Origin: Diospyros lotus
Lineage: Eukaryota > Streptophyta > Magnoliopsida > Ericales > Ebenaceae
Direction of reading: 5' to 3'
NCBI RefSeq assembly: GCF_014633365.1
Contig: NW_026267104.1
Span: 4,579,587-4,643,586 of the forward strand
Length of the DNA stretch: 64,000 bases
The position numbers and the translations under genes are program-made. The notes below the pieces were generated by a model. That model did not search any database, was not told where the DNA came from, and was given only the letters and a program-made list of their open reading frames with translations. Below, piece after piece: positions 37,407-48,694 of this stretch. Numbering within the stretch: the first letter of the stretch is position 1; the number at the start of each line of letters is the position of its first letter.

Positions 37407-39453
37407 GATGTACCTAAGATACACTTTGAAAAGAATTGAATGATTGTAAGAGAATTCTGGAAAATCAACAAAACCCTAAAAGGGTTCAAGTTTTGCATAC
37501 GAAATAATTCTAAACTGGTTTTGGAATGAAACAAAGGTCCTATGAAGGTGTAGAAACGAAACTGTATTTACCTAGTAACTTTAAGTTATTAATTTTAGAT
37601 TTTAAGTATCTCAATGAATATTAATTCAATGTTTAAAGATGTAGTAGTAATTAAAGAAATGTTAAATGAAAGTAAAAAAATATTAAAGGGAAAAAATTTG
37701 TATTTATATTATATATAAATATAATATGTATAATATAATATATATAGAAGAAAAGTTTATAGAAGCAGCCACATGCGTCCCTTTTCCTTAGCATCCGTTC
37801 TTCAATTTTCTGCCTAGCTCCGTGCAAGTGCCACCATTTAAATATATATGCGTGCATATACATAAAAGTGGGATGTGTAAATAAATAATATTATAAGTTA
37901 GGAGAAGGAAAGAAAGGCGGAAGGAGCAGGCACATGGCTGGAATTTTCCAGCAGCTGCAAGGCACAAATTAACCAGCCAAGTGGCTGCCTCCAACAGCCA
38001 CGCGTCAAGCTCCACTCCTTCCTCAATTTTGTAATTTGCTTTGGAGCCAAGTAAAGGAAGGAAGTGGGAATCATGATGGGGTGCTTTGGGGGAGGAAAAA
38101 TCAATGGTGGCTCAAATTTAGAATAGCTTACTGTAGGTGATGATTATATAAATTAATTAAATAGAATTGTGTGAGACTGCAATTGAGGGAGTTTGAGAGT
38201 ATAAATAGGAAGAGATTTTGAGGGAATAAGGGCTGTAAATGTGAAAGGCCGCAGGAGAAAATAAGAAGTAAGGAGAACTAAAGGTAGCAGAGAGTGGACA
38301 ATTGGAGAAGAATTGGAGAAAAATTTGTAATGTGTATTAAGTAAATTTAAAAATAGTAGAAATTAAATTATGGATATTTGAGATAATATTAGATTTAAAT
38401 AATTTCTACGATTTATTATGTTAGATTTTACTAAAGGAGTGTGGAGGCATAGTTTTGGCTTTTCAGATATTTTTAACAGTTTAAAGAAAAATATTTAAAT
38501 CAAGTTTTTGTTTCTTTAACTTTCTAATTTGCATGTTGTTTTCTTTCATGCAAGTTCTATTCTCTCTTTTACTTTTACTTCATTCAGAAAGCTTGTTTCT
38601 GGTAGTTCAATGCGCTTCCTTAAAGTCACATTAAATTTTGTTCAAAAGCTCAAATAGGGTTTTGTATCATCCTATTTTTTTTAGAAATGATGCTTTATTG
38701 AGAATATGCAAAGGTTTGGTGTTGCTTTGTATGGGTTCTATTCTCTCATGTATGTTGCCTCGGGTAATCAATCGTATGTTAGTTATATATGATAAGTCAT
38801 TATCATATGCACAGTGTGATGATGCATAGAGCGAGCATGTACACAAAAATGATTTTAAAATGTGTTAATGATTCATGATACGCGCAAGAAATAGGTTCCA
38901 CGGGATATATCCATAGAGAAAGTTTCGGTTCAAAGACAGACTTCGGTCACATGGTTATGATATATATGGACTTCAGTTCTAGTGTTATGATTTTTTTTTT
39001 TTTAAAGATTGCATAAAAACACGAATGCATTTTTCATCATGTTATCATGAAGAGTGGTGAAATGAGGTGTGGCGTCAGTGTCTTAAATGTCATTCATGAT
39101 TCTATTTGCTTCTCGATGCCTGTGATATTCATGCTCACTTTCTTTCAGTTATACTTGTTAGATCTTGTAGCTCATATTTGCTTGTATCATTCCAGGTTAA
39201 GGAAGGGAAAGTTCGAAAGTGAGTTCAGTGGTGTTAGATCCTTATCAGTAGTTATGTGCATGGGACTCTCTCAATCAAAAAGATCTCTGAAAGCGAGTGT
39301 AAACAAGGGCTTAGATGGGGTGTTTCGTTAGATTAGATTAGTTGATGCTATGATGTGTATATAGAAGCCCTTACAATGTGCAATATTGTTAATCAATTTG
39401 TTTCTGCTTTTATAAATAAAAATTAAGATGGAAATGTGGATCGTTACATAAAA

Positions 39454-39960
39454 CGTGCATGCATTCATGTCTTTGAGTCGCAAGCAATTGAGCTGTGTAT
39501 GCCAACTAATTCAAGTTATCAGCACAGGGTTATCCAAAAATGTCAAAACTTCGTATCCAAATAACATTTCTCTTTACATAATTATGTATATATATATATC
39601 CACAAGGGCTTAGGATTTTTTTTTCTAACCAAAAAGGAAAATTAAGCAATCCGCGTCTCATAGATAAAATTTCCTAAAATCTTTTGTTAAAAAGATCATA
39701 TATAAATCCCTACCTAATAAATCTATAAATTATATAATTGAAATATTATCAAACCAAGTGAGAAAAGAGAAGATACTCTTAAAACAATTTAAACACTCAA
39801 AATCCCAAGACAAATAATACGCATTCACTAACTAAGCTACAACTTTAGTCGCAAGAGCTATGACTATTTAGTGTCATACATGTAACTAAATCTATATACA
39901 TGCAAATGCCTATATATATCTAGAAGAAAGAACCCTCCATCACTCCTTTTCTTTTGTTGT
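39454..39960 (+). repeat. Duplicated segment, right half (partner of 22430-22900)
   Basis: 'cacagggttatccaaaaatg', 'aagggcttaggattttt' and 'cccaagacaaataatac' match the segment at 22510-22900. This is the continuation of 28860-29253 across the LARD insertion. Confidence 0.7.
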
Positions 39961-40499
39961 TGGGTTCTAGGTTGGATAGGTTGGGGCCGGGCTCCACCCT
40001 AAAAACGTTGCCCCATGAAAAAAAAAATTATGAGCTTTGCAGCAATAGATGTGACCTAGTCACAATAAAAAAGAAAATGTAATTCATATTCTTTATTTAT
40101 TTTCAAAATACATTTTTATTATATGTACATATGTTTAAACAGTAAGCATTAAAATTGCCTATTTCTTTTATTCAAATAGAGAGTTCGTTGGGTCAATTCA
40201 ATATCAATGGATATATCCATTCGAAAGATTTGTATTGGTTGTATCTATCATTTCAATTATATCATTTAACCAAACATTTGGTTTCTAAAGTGTTAGTGAA
40301 ATTTAATTTTATTAGATAGGTTATTGCATACTCTAAAAAATAAAGTCAACAAACAAGATTAGAGTGGAAGGTTCCATTTGTGAAACCTATCTAGTCAAGG
40401 AGATATCTACCTTTGCATTATATTATTATTCATCTAACATTTCATGCAGGAGAACAAGAGTACAATGTAATGATGATAAAAGTGAAGGTAGTTCTTCTA

Positions 40500-41640
40500 A
40501 TCCATTCATTTGAATTTTTAATCATCGAGGACATCCACATGGAGAATGCATCAAACATCTATTAGATAATAAGGAAGTAAAAGCTGCAAAACTACATGTT
40601 CTCCTAAATAGCCTGAGATTCAAGTGTTTCTTGAGTAAATTATTCATGTAATTTTTTTAAGATATTCATCCACTAGTTACATATATATATATATATATAT
40701 CATCCAAAAAGGAGTAACATTAATGATTCTGATGCAACATGTACACAAATATATTGTGCGAACATTATTCCTAATAGTTTTACTGTGCAACTTGATGACG
40801 AGATTGTGGCAATTCACTTCTTGATTTAAAGTATATGTAAGTTGCATTATTCTCATCTGTTTCTATTTTTCCATGATCCAATAGGTAGATGTAATTTATG
40901 ATACTAATTAACTGGCAATTTATGATACTAAATTTTCAATCCAAAACATAAGGTTGATAACCCACTTCTAAGGAGTTTGGCATGGGGCCATTAAATATGG
41001 TTAGATATGGCTTATGTACTTTGTGAATGGCCATAAATAAGTTTCATACAAAAAACTGGAGTAAGGGTATGTCTACTTCTAAATATGGTGTGTGTGTTTG
41101 AGATTCTAACTATAGGCAATCGGAGAATAATTTTTACAAAATATTAAATGATGTTGTAGAATTGGAATATATTAGATGGCCTATGAAGAAATTAGTTTTA
41201 TTTAAGTTTCAATGGTTTGAACCAACTCCGAATCGAGAAACAAAGATTGATAAAAATTATGTGATCATCGAGGTCAAAGCAAATAAGAGATATAGGTCCT
41301 ATGATCCATTTATACTTTCAAAACAGACAAAATAAGTTTATTACATACCATATCCTGAAAGCCATAAAGGGTGGTTGTTTGTTATACAAGACAAAGGCCC
41401 AACATATAGTTAATGCTCCAAAAGCACCAAATGATGAAATAAATCAACCATACTAGAATGATGAGTCACCACAAATACAGCTTACAATATCAAATGAGGT
41501 TCTAGACCAAATTGTAGATAGAGATGGTGATGCAACAAAAGTGGATAGAATTCAAGCAGTTTTAGAAGAATCAGATAAGAACTTATCCACTTTGTCCGAA
41601 GCTGATGAAGAATTTATTGACACAGTCTATTTAGGTTAAA
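40500..41640 (+). pseudogene. Decayed CACTA TNP2 C-terminal / DUF4216 region
   Basis: Around 40515-40605 'FNHRGHPHGECIKHLLDN' and 'AAKLHVLLN' recall the linker found after TNP2. From about 41075 to 41400 the frame reads 'YKILNDVVELEYI', 'LVLFKFQWFEPTPNRETKID' and 'YRSYDPFILSKQTK', stop, 'VYYIPYPE' and 'GWLFVIQDKG'. This is the DUF4216 domain (PF13952), with its F-x-W-F and D-P-F-x-L-x-x-Q motifs. A tail to 41637 is Asp/Glu-rich and ends at a stop. Several stops and frameshifts interrupt it. Confidence 0.75.
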
Positions 41641-41768
41641 CGTGTACTTTATTTCCTTGTGATTTCAATTGTCTATTTTCTATCGTTTATGTATTGTACT
41701 CTATCAAATTATTGCATCTTAGTTAACACTTAATGTATTTTATGAATATTTTTAAACTAAATTAAATG

Positions 41769-43370
41769 GTAGATCAAGCTAGAGGTTAGGGAAAAGGTGG
41801 GGTCGACTCAACCCACGCATTGATACAACCCCGAGACTTCCTCATCCTCTCCATTCTCTAATACTCCTATCACACAGTCTTCTTTTACTCCAACCCAGTC
41901 TCCTATCACTTCGTCGACTTCTAAGTCCACATAGCCGTCTCCCCAACCTCCATTTGGGGAGATGTATCCTACAGATCAACATACATGGATATGACCTATC
42001 TCTAGATTAGATTAAATATTTATAACTTAAACCCTATTTAGTTTTTAATTATTTTATACATATTTATATATTAGTCTTAACTTTTTTTTTTATTATATAA
42101 TTACAATTTTGAGCCAATTAGGGGACCGTGAGGCTATATCTCTAGCATATTGAAGTCCAAGTTCGAGGGTGCTTGGAGATCATGGACTGAGGTGGATGTT
42201 GCTACGAAAAAAATGTAGTTTGAATAGTTTAATGTAAAAGTGTATTAATAATTGAATAATAATATTTTTTTATATAAAATGTTAACTCTCTAATAAATTG
42301 TTTAAAATAATTTTACATGAATGTAGAAAAAATACAAGTGGCTACCATAGGATGAGAATGACGTGAGGAAACAGTACAACAAGAAGTGCTCCAAGGTGTT
42401 AAAGAATGTAATGAAAGAAAAAAAGTAAGGGATGGAGATGATAGAGGAAAATGGATTTCTCCTGATATTCAGAAGACCTTAGAGGAAAAATGGCAAAACC
42501 TGAAGCGGTTGCAAAAGAGTTTAAAAAATATTCAAAATAGACACTTCAAAGAAGGTTCCTCACTACACATCGAGCAATTGAGCAGAGGAAACAATTACTA
42601 AGTTCTATTTACATATCATTAATAAGAAAATTATTGTATTATGTTTAATTACATCCCATGACAAAACTTCTATTAAACTAAATTAAAATAACATGCATCT
42701 CTTCTCTTTTGTAAGGAGCTGAGTTTAGTAGGGAATCAATCAATTTTAAACTTTTTACACGTATAAAACACTACAAAAGCAGAAAAGGTTGGATCTCTTC
42801 AGAAGGTGCATCTATTATTGTAAGTACTAAATTTCTAACCAAATATAATATTTTTATTGTTATTGTGATATTAAATTCAATTTTGTTTCACATAATTTAC
42901 TTATACATAAATTTCTTTGTTTTATGATGAGTTTAATAGGCGACGGAGAGAGAGAGAGTCATCACAAGCATTTGCAGAGGAGAGTTTTAAAGGTCAGTTG
43001 TCAGGTACCTCTGACAACGACATGTATTTGGTTATTGTGGTTGGAGGATGAAAGAAGAAGGGATGTGTTTTTAGCCTTGGGATAGCATATCTGAAGTACT
43101 ATACAATGCCTTCATCTAATACAGTTGAGTCTCTAAATGAGATGGATGTTATGCGCCTGCAAAGGGTCTCTAGCTTGATGTACGACGGAGATGCGGTTAC
43201 AGCAAGAGATGATACACACCCTCTTCCAGCACTTGGGGATCACCAAAATGCCCCCAAGTCATCATTCACCAGCTCCCACCCTTCCAAAGTTTCCGCCTCA
43301 ACCATCTGCTCCATCTAACCCAGCCAATCGAGCTAATCATCATGACCAAATAGATGACTCAAGGGTAGGA
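41769..43370 (+). pseudogene. Decayed CACTA Transposase_24-like ORF (TnpA-like)
   Basis: The region 42386-42601 gives an open stretch with 'VLKNVMKERKKVRDGDD' and 'PDIQKTLEEKWQNLKRLQKS'. A piece near 42760-42820 reads 'KGWISSEGASII', and 42945-43318 includes 'AFAEESFKGQLSG', 'DNDMYLVIVVGG', stop and 'KKKGCVFSLG', the closing block of PF03004 proteins. A Pro/Ser-rich N-terminal part lies at 41800-41990. Frameshifts and an in-frame stop mark it as dead. Confidence 0.6.
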
Positions 43371-43745
43371 TGATGAGTTCGATGATGACTGTTGATGCAT
43401 ATTAATTAGTTATGTATTTTGAATATTTATTGTGATATTTTATTTAATTGATAAATTTGTGTAATTGGAGTCATTTGTGTATTTATAGATTATTGGTGTG
43501 ATTAATTAGAGTTTGACATTGTAGATATTACTCTTTAACAGGTTTAATTGATTTTGAATCCGTCATTTTTGGGTCATTTTCTATAACCCTTTTGACAAAT
43601 CTGAGAATTAAATTTTATCTCTGATGTTTGATTTTGGAGACGGAAACGGATTCCATCTCTAAAATTCACTTGGAGTTCAGAAATGGAATTAATTTCCTTC
43701 TCTAATCTAGTCCGTCTCTGCTAACGTACTCTTCTTAATAGGGGA

Positions 43746-44421
43746 ATTTAACTTAAATATTAAAATATTTATTCAATGAATGCTCCACGTCATCTGATTG
43801 ATTTAAATTTTAAGGCATTTCGACAATCTAAAAACAAATTTTTCAACTACAAATTTTATTGTCGTGCTTGAACAACAACTCAAATAATTTCTGCTTCGTC
43901 GTCGGGCGGGGGATTGCATTGCGGCATGACCAGCTCTTTTTTGACTGTGGTGTGGAGACACCAAAGTTTGTTTATGCGGAAGTCAATCTCTGGGAATTGA
44001 CCTTCAAAATTCAAAGCCCCTTTTATATTTTATTCCAAAAGTACACATTTTTATGCCATATTATTTTTTTATTATTTTCCTTTCGCCTGTGATATATGTG
44101 AGTAGTTTCTGTTTATGATTTGGGTTGAACCGCCAGCCACACCCACATGTCGTCTGTTATTTGTGCAAATTTAGTACAAATTAATTGTAATTTGTTTTAG
44201 AGAAGAAAGAAAACAAGAAAAAAAAATATAAAAAGAATAGAATCATTCAACAAAACTCAAAGGTGGTTAGAAGTGCGTGTGTATGCTAATTGCTTAAGCC
44301 CATTCAATATCTTTAAGGGAAATTAAGGCTAAGGTTCTTCATTTTCAAAGGAAAATTAAGGCTAAGTTTCTTCATTTTCAGCCCATTCAATATCTCAACC
44401 CCATCAACAATCTGTTTTCCT
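43746..44421 (+). other. 5' flank of type-A gene at 44718
   Basis: 44050-44290 matches 13640-13850 in the pseudogene unit. 43880-43960 resembles 48990-49020 and 53130-53160 upstream of the other copies. No separate gene is seen. A short duplicated piece, 'aaattaaggctaag', occurs twice (44319 and 44354). Confidence 0.6.
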
Positions 44422-44422
44422 T

Positions 44423-44434
44423 GTCAACAGTCAA
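44423..44434 (-). promoter_or_regulatory. Paired W-box-like element, gene at 44718
   Basis: GTCAACAGTCAA, i.e. TTGACTGTTGAC on the - strand, about 110 bp upstream of the first TATA box. It is identical at the other copies. Confidence 0.6.
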
Positions 44435-44474
44435 AAATCTATCTTCCCAAACGAGGAATTTTGAAGTCATTTCA

Positions 44475-44502
44475 CCCCCCCCCCCCCCCCCCCCCCCCCC
44501 CC
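44475..44502 (+). repeat. Poly-C tract (28 C) in the promoter
   Basis: An uninterrupted run of C ends about 32 bp before the first TATA box. The same place holds 8, 15 (+6) and 14 C in the other type-A copies, so the tract is length-variable between paralogues. Assembly length may be unreliable. Confidence 0.85.
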
Positions 44503-44506
44503 ACCA

Positions 44507-44692
44507 CCACCATTAGGAATCAGCTTTTTTTGAGTATAAATATATCCCACTTCCCTAAACCCATTCTCCATCCCTCTTCAATCAGCTGTTTTCATCCCCC
44601 ACCATTAGGAATCAGCTTTTTTTGAGTATAAATATATCCCACTTCCCTAAACCCATTCTGCATCCCTCTTCAATCAGCTGTTTTTATTTTGG
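44507..44692 (+). promoter_or_regulatory. Duplicated core promoter (92-bp period, two TATA boxes)
   Basis: The block from 'accattaggaatcagc' to 'cttcaatcagctgtttt' is present twice in tandem (from 44509 and 44601). Each copy holds TATAAATA (44535 and 44627). The other family members have a single copy. The nearer TATA box is 91 bp from the ATG. Confidence 0.8.
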
Positions 44693-44717
44693 TCCTTGCT
44701 TTTAAAATTAATTAAAA

Positions 44718-45041
44718 ATGAGATCTCTCCACATTTTCTTTGCCATTTTAACCATGCTTTTCCTTGTAACCCTAAATCTCAATGAAGGCAGTAGGGTTTT
44801 GGACGAGAAAGAAGAAGACAACTGCAAGTGGGCGACGAGGATGATGATGAAGGATCAACTCAAGTTGCAGTCTCTGGCAAAGGGTCCACCTCCACCTTCT
44901 GGGCCAAATTCTCCCGTTCCTGCGGAGAGCAGCACTAGCACAATCACCCAAAAAAGTTTTGCCGGCCACCGTGCTATGTCGTCGCCTCCAACTCTTGCCA
45001 ACACGAAATTCATGGCTTCATTCGGGGCGGCCACAAGTTGA
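44718..45041 (+). CDS. Type-A small secreted SGPN peptide precursor (107 aa)
   Basis: This intronless gene encodes a predicted secreted signalling-peptide precursor. Residues 1-25 form a signal peptide (MRSLHIFFAILTMLFLVTL core, cleavage likely near G24-S25). Residues 28-35 are acidic, followed by one Cys (36) in NCKW and a Met/Lys-rich linker MMMKDQLKLQSLAKG. The core PPPPSGPNSPVP has SGPN at 61-64, and the tail is Ser/Thr/Pro-rich, ending AATS. Precursor length and SGP core resemble the PIP/IDA/CLE class of plant peptides, but the C-terminal His/Asn typical of IDA and CLE is absent. The start is fixed by conservation of the context 'aattaaaaATGAGATC' in all copies. A paired W-box suggests WRKY-responsive expression. 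The receptor and mature form are unknown. Confidence 0.88.
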   Translation: MRSLHIFFAILTMLFLVTLNLNEGSRVLDEKEEDNCKWATRMMMKDQLKLQSLAKGPPPPSGPNSPVPAESSTSTITQKSFAGHRAMSSPPTLANTKFMASFGAATS

Positions 45042-45832
45042 TAAGTAAGAAACTCAATGCAGGAAGTAGCCATTAACAGCTTCATGATCCACATCTTAAA
45101 TTATATATACACAACTAAATAAGCATGAAAATTCAAAGGGATAAGGCTGCTACAAACCTCATAGAATTGTATTATTTAACGTCTCCAATTGTTCATCTTA
45201 CTTGTTGTATGGTGCATTAATAATTTATTGTTTCCATTAATTTATTTGAAAATTGAAGATCTAGAGAATAATAAGTACTGCAAGATGATTCCATATATTC
45301 CTGTTATTTTCTTAATTGGCCTTGATAAAAATCCCTAGCTAGTTCAAGTTCAGATCTTAATTTATGCATCTTAATTATACGGTCTCGTTTTTGAATATTT
45401 TAATTACCCATACATGAATATTTTCTGCATGGCTATAAAGAGAAGTGGCCGTGGAATAATTCAAAGTACACGATTTTACTTGTCCTTTTGACTCCATAAC
45501 TGCCCCAACCAAGCCAGACCTACTTACGATGTATAAAGAATATATAATAGGTGAAAACTCAAAACCATCTAAAATAATAAATTAATTTCACTAGCATCGC
45601 ACCCTCATGTGCTTTTGCTGGCGCTTCGAATATATATGCAGTTAACAGTGTTTGACTAATCTCTCAAATATGCCACAAAAAACGCCTTCGATCTAGTCAC
45701 AAATTACGATGTCAGTGTATAGAAAATGTCGCCAACACTTTTTATAGTAGATGTAATTCTTAATATTGCCTGAAAATTCCATTATATTTTCTAGTGATAA
45801 GTTGTTTTTAAAAAGTAAATGAAATGAGTGTA
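45042..45832 (+). other. 3'UTR and downstream flank of the gene at 44718
   Basis: It is conserved with 17613-18250, and its first part with 54820-55110 and 62384-62670 ('gataaggctgctacaaac', 'gttgtatggtgcattaata'). The transcript end is probably near 45250. No other gene is seen. Confidence 0.65.
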
Positions 45833-46400
45833 TGTAATACCCCATATTCGTATGAGGCTGCCACGTAATTTTAATAAGTTTAGAATACCGAAAAATGGAT
45901 TTTATAGCAATTTCAGGTACCGAATCAACTATAGGGAATGCCTCGGAGTAAAATTGTATAAAGAAAATTATATGGTCTCGATGAGCGTTCTGAGATAAGA
46001 TTTATGGCATCGAAAGAAATCGAATCGGGAACAGTTTTCGGTACAGATAAAATACAACTGCCATTTAGGCTGTAAAATCGAATCGTTTTAGCAGACTCCC
46101 GAAAAATCAACGGAACCCTAGGAGGGCTCCGATTTTGCATAACGAACAACCTTTCAGTGGTTTGGGGATGAAACGATAGTCCGGTAAGGTCACTGGGGTA
46201 AAATCGTCCTTTTTAACTAAGAATTAGATTATTAATCTTACGTTTTCAATATTGTAATGCAAATAAATTCGATAATTAAAGGCGTAGTTACAATTAGATA
46301 ATTATTTAAGTGAAATAGAAATGAATTTTTAGAATTTTAAAATATAATTTTTATTATATAATATAGGATTATATATATGTATATAAACGTGCTGTGTGTG
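45833..46400 (+). mobile_element. LTR 5' portion, same family as 29254, runs into gap
   Basis: It starts TGTAATACCCCATATTCG. Blocks such as 'acagttttcggtacag', 'tcaacggaaccctaggagg' and 'gggatgaaacgatagtccgg' align with 29505-29655 and 37410-37535. It retains more CG dinucleotides than those copies, which suggests a younger insertion. It is cut by the assembly gap. Confidence 0.75.
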
Positions 46401-46500
46401 NNNNNNNNNNNNNNNNNNNNNNNNNNNNNNNNNNNNNNNNNNNNNNNNNNNNNNNNNNNNNNNNNNNNNNNNNNNNNNNNNNNNNNNNNNNNNNNNNNNN
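46401..46500. other. Assembly gap (100 N)
   Basis: Exactly 100 N, the usual placeholder for a gap of unknown size. Order and distance across it are not certain. Confidence 0.99.
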
Positions 46501-46694
46501 TTTCACGCTAATCTACAAAGCTAACAAAATCTATAATATATTCCAAGAAAAAATTTATTCCAAAAAATAAAAAATTAATACTAATAATATTTACAAAAAA
46601 TATAACTTAAATATCACTATTATCTATTTACAAGAAAATTTGTGCATCGCGCTTAATAACGGATAGTATATATAAATAAGTCAGAAAAAACCCA

Positions 46695-46885
46695 AGAAAA
46701 ATAAGGCTGGTGCAATTAAACAGGATTGTAATATTTATTTAATTTCTCCATTTCTTTTGCTTGTTGACTGCATTAACATATATTATTTATTATACGTATT
46801 ATCATACTGATCAAAGGTCAGATGATTGAAGATCAATTAAAACAGAAAAAAAGGGCTAAGTCATTTCTAGCAATTTGGCCTTTTG
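46695..46885 (+). pseudogene. Relic of a type-B gene 3'UTR
   Basis: 'aaataaggctggtgcaat', 'gattgtaatatttattt', 'ttgcttgttgactgcatta' and the following 'tactgatcaaaggtcag' parallel the 3'UTR of the type-B gene at 50175-50300 ('caggctagtgcaaac', 'tttgctgactgcattaat', 'tactgatgaagaacag'). The coding part is lost or lies in the gap. Confidence 0.6.
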
Positions 46886-47224
46886 TTTCTGAGTCGCGAA
46901 CGAGATGTATTATTGGAACAGATGTGTACATCGTGATCATGCATCCTGTTCACCTTATTATTTTGATTTAATACATGCAACCACTTTAACAACTAAAAAA
47001 TATAGCGTTGTACAAAATATTAAAATTCGTTATCTTAACTATTAAAAATTATTATTTTAAATCCTTATTGTGACTTAGGGCAAGCAAAACCTTTATTTAT
47101 GTCATGTAAAAATATGTCATTTGATCTCTTAATAATTAAAACATTTGACATTTGGTCTCTCATATGCGAAAAAAACTAAATTTTATAAAAAAAAACTTTA
47201 TCATGAGTGACTTGGCAAATTTGA

Positions 47225-47894
47225 AATTGACAAAATCTCGAAAATTCTTTACTCTAGTGTAGTGGGTTGTCTTATGTATGCTATAGTTTGTACACACCCT
47301 GATTTGACTTATGCAATGAGTATGGTTAGTAGATACATGGTTAACCCTGGTAAAGAAAATTAGAAGACAATCTAATGGATTCTTTGATATTTGCGTGGTA
47401 CTGCTAATGCTTGTTTACAGCTTGAAAACTTTAGAGATGGAGTTATTGATTCTAATTTTGTAGGTGATCATGACAAGAGAAAATCACTTACTGGGTATGT
47501 GTTCACCATTAATGATTGTGTTATCAGTTGGAAGGCTATCATACAGTCCATCGTTGCCTTATCTACTACAGAAGCATAATATATGGCAATTACTGGGAGT
47601 ATTAAAAAAACTATTTGGCTGAAATAGTTGATTCGTGAAATCAGTGAGAATCCTCATGATAGTACAATATATTGTGACAGTCAAAGTATTATTTTCTTCA
47701 TTAAAGATCAAATGTGTCACGAGAGAATGAAGCGTATTTATGTACGATATCATTTCATTCGAGATATTATTGCTCGTAGTGAAGTTACTGTAAAAAAAAT
47801 CAACAGTTATGATAATCCTGTAGATATGTTGGCCAAATCCTTATCTATTGCAAAGTATGAGCATTGCGTGAATTTGAGACTGGATAGGAATTGA
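47225..47894 (+). pseudogene. Ty1-copia RNase H fragment
   Basis: Conceptual pieces in order are 'YAMVCTHPDLTYAMSMVSRY', 'LRGTANACLQL', 'GDHDKRKSLTGYVFTINDC', 'SIVALSTTEA', stop, YMAI, 'YCDSQSIIFFIKDQM', 'VRYHFIRDIIA' and 'NPVDMLAKSLSIAKYEHC'. This is the C-terminal end of a copia polyprotein: the end of reverse transcriptase and RNase H, with the S-T-T-E-A-E-Y and C-D-S-Q-S motifs. Stops at the E-Y junction and after TIWLK disable it. Integrase and gag are absent. Confidence 0.9.
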
Positions 47895-48690
47895 GGAGTA
47901 AGGTTTGTGTTGGCAAGGGGTGCTAATAGGCGCTTGGCTAGGGGTGCCAACAGGCGCTTGGCTAGAGAATGGCTCAATTCGCTGTCAAGGAGAGTAGGAT
48001 TCTCAGGGTGAAACTTGATTCATTGTTTGAGAGAGCGGAGTCCTTAGGGCGAAGCTTGATTCGTTGTTTGGGAGAGCGAAGAGGGTACCTTGAGTCTTCA
48101 AATGCCTAACGAGGTCTTTGAGAGACTTTAACTCCGAAGACTTGGGGTCTTCGATTGGCTAGTCTTCGGATGAGTCTACAACACAAGCATACTCAGAAGA
48201 CACGAGAGAAACTCTCCCGTGTTGGCCTTTCGATGCCTTAGTAAGATGGTGCAATGTAACAGAATGAGATGTATGTATGATGTGTGACGCTTCAGATGAA
48301 TGTCTTTGGATGCATGGGTTTGAAGTATTGGATTTGGGTATGAGTTTTTGGATCTTTGATCTACCATTCATTTATAAATGTATAAAAAAAAAAAGTTTTA
48401 AACAAATTCATATTATAATTAGAAGATAAGTTATGAAAAAGATAAATCTACAATTTTTAAGATACTTCAATTATAGTCAAATTTGAATCCAGGATCACAA
48501 TTATAACAATACACTTAGATTGAAAGTATCTCCCACAACATATGACTTGTTAATTTCTATTTTATTTTTATTTGACAAGAAATTAAATTTAAAACAACGA
48601 ATGGCATGACTGAATCTTTAGCCCTTTTTAAATATAGCCTCACCTGTACACCCCGTCAACCTTTTCTCCCAGATTAAGCAAAACATGTGA
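47895..48690 (+). other. Downstream of copia RNase H: probable LTR remnant
   Basis: Short direct repeats occur ('gcgcttggctag' twice, 'gcttgattcgttgtttggg' and a variant). It probably belongs to the 3' end and LTR of the copia element, but clear TG...CA limits were not found. Antisense frames at 48159-48371 have no domain. Confidence 0.4.
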
Positions 48691-48694
48691 GAGC

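Larger units (their letters stand above)
29254..39448 (+). mobile_element. Complete long-LTR retroelement with almost empty interior (LARD-like)
   Basis: Two LTRs bracket only about 270 bases of interior. The whole is flanked by a perfect 5-bp duplication, TAAAA (29249-29253 and 39449-39453). A primer-binding-site-like 'agaatcagagcggagg' follows the 5' LTR. A polypurine-like end ('aagcgggtagaa') and the gypsy-type 'cgagaacaaaatttttg' motif precede the 3' LTR. No gag or pol remains, so it depended on other elements for mobility. The 3' LTR is expanded by nested insertions. Confidence 0.9.
31882..39448 (+). repeat. 3' LTR of the LARD-like element, split by nested insertion
   Basis: It begins TGTAATACCCCAAGATAAAAG-like sequence, is interrupted at 32149/37407, and ends GGATCGTTACA. 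Without the insertion it is about 2.3 kb, similar to the 5' LTR. Confidence 0.88.
40140..43745 (+). mobile_element. Degenerate CACTA element with two decayed ORFs
   Basis: It contains TNP2 C-terminal/DUF4216-like and Transposase_24-like coding relics in the order expected for En/Spm. At 43555-43735 there are subterminal-type repeats such as 'ggagacggaaacgg' and 'ttccatctctaaaattc'. Exact ends were not found. 39960-40440 carries no recognised coding segment. Confidence 0.65.

Noticed and set aside
44772..45094. Antisense frames opposite the type-A gene, also at 54633-54863 and 62197-62436
   Set aside because: They are shadows of the conserved sense gene. The sense strand has the promoter, signal peptide and conserved start.
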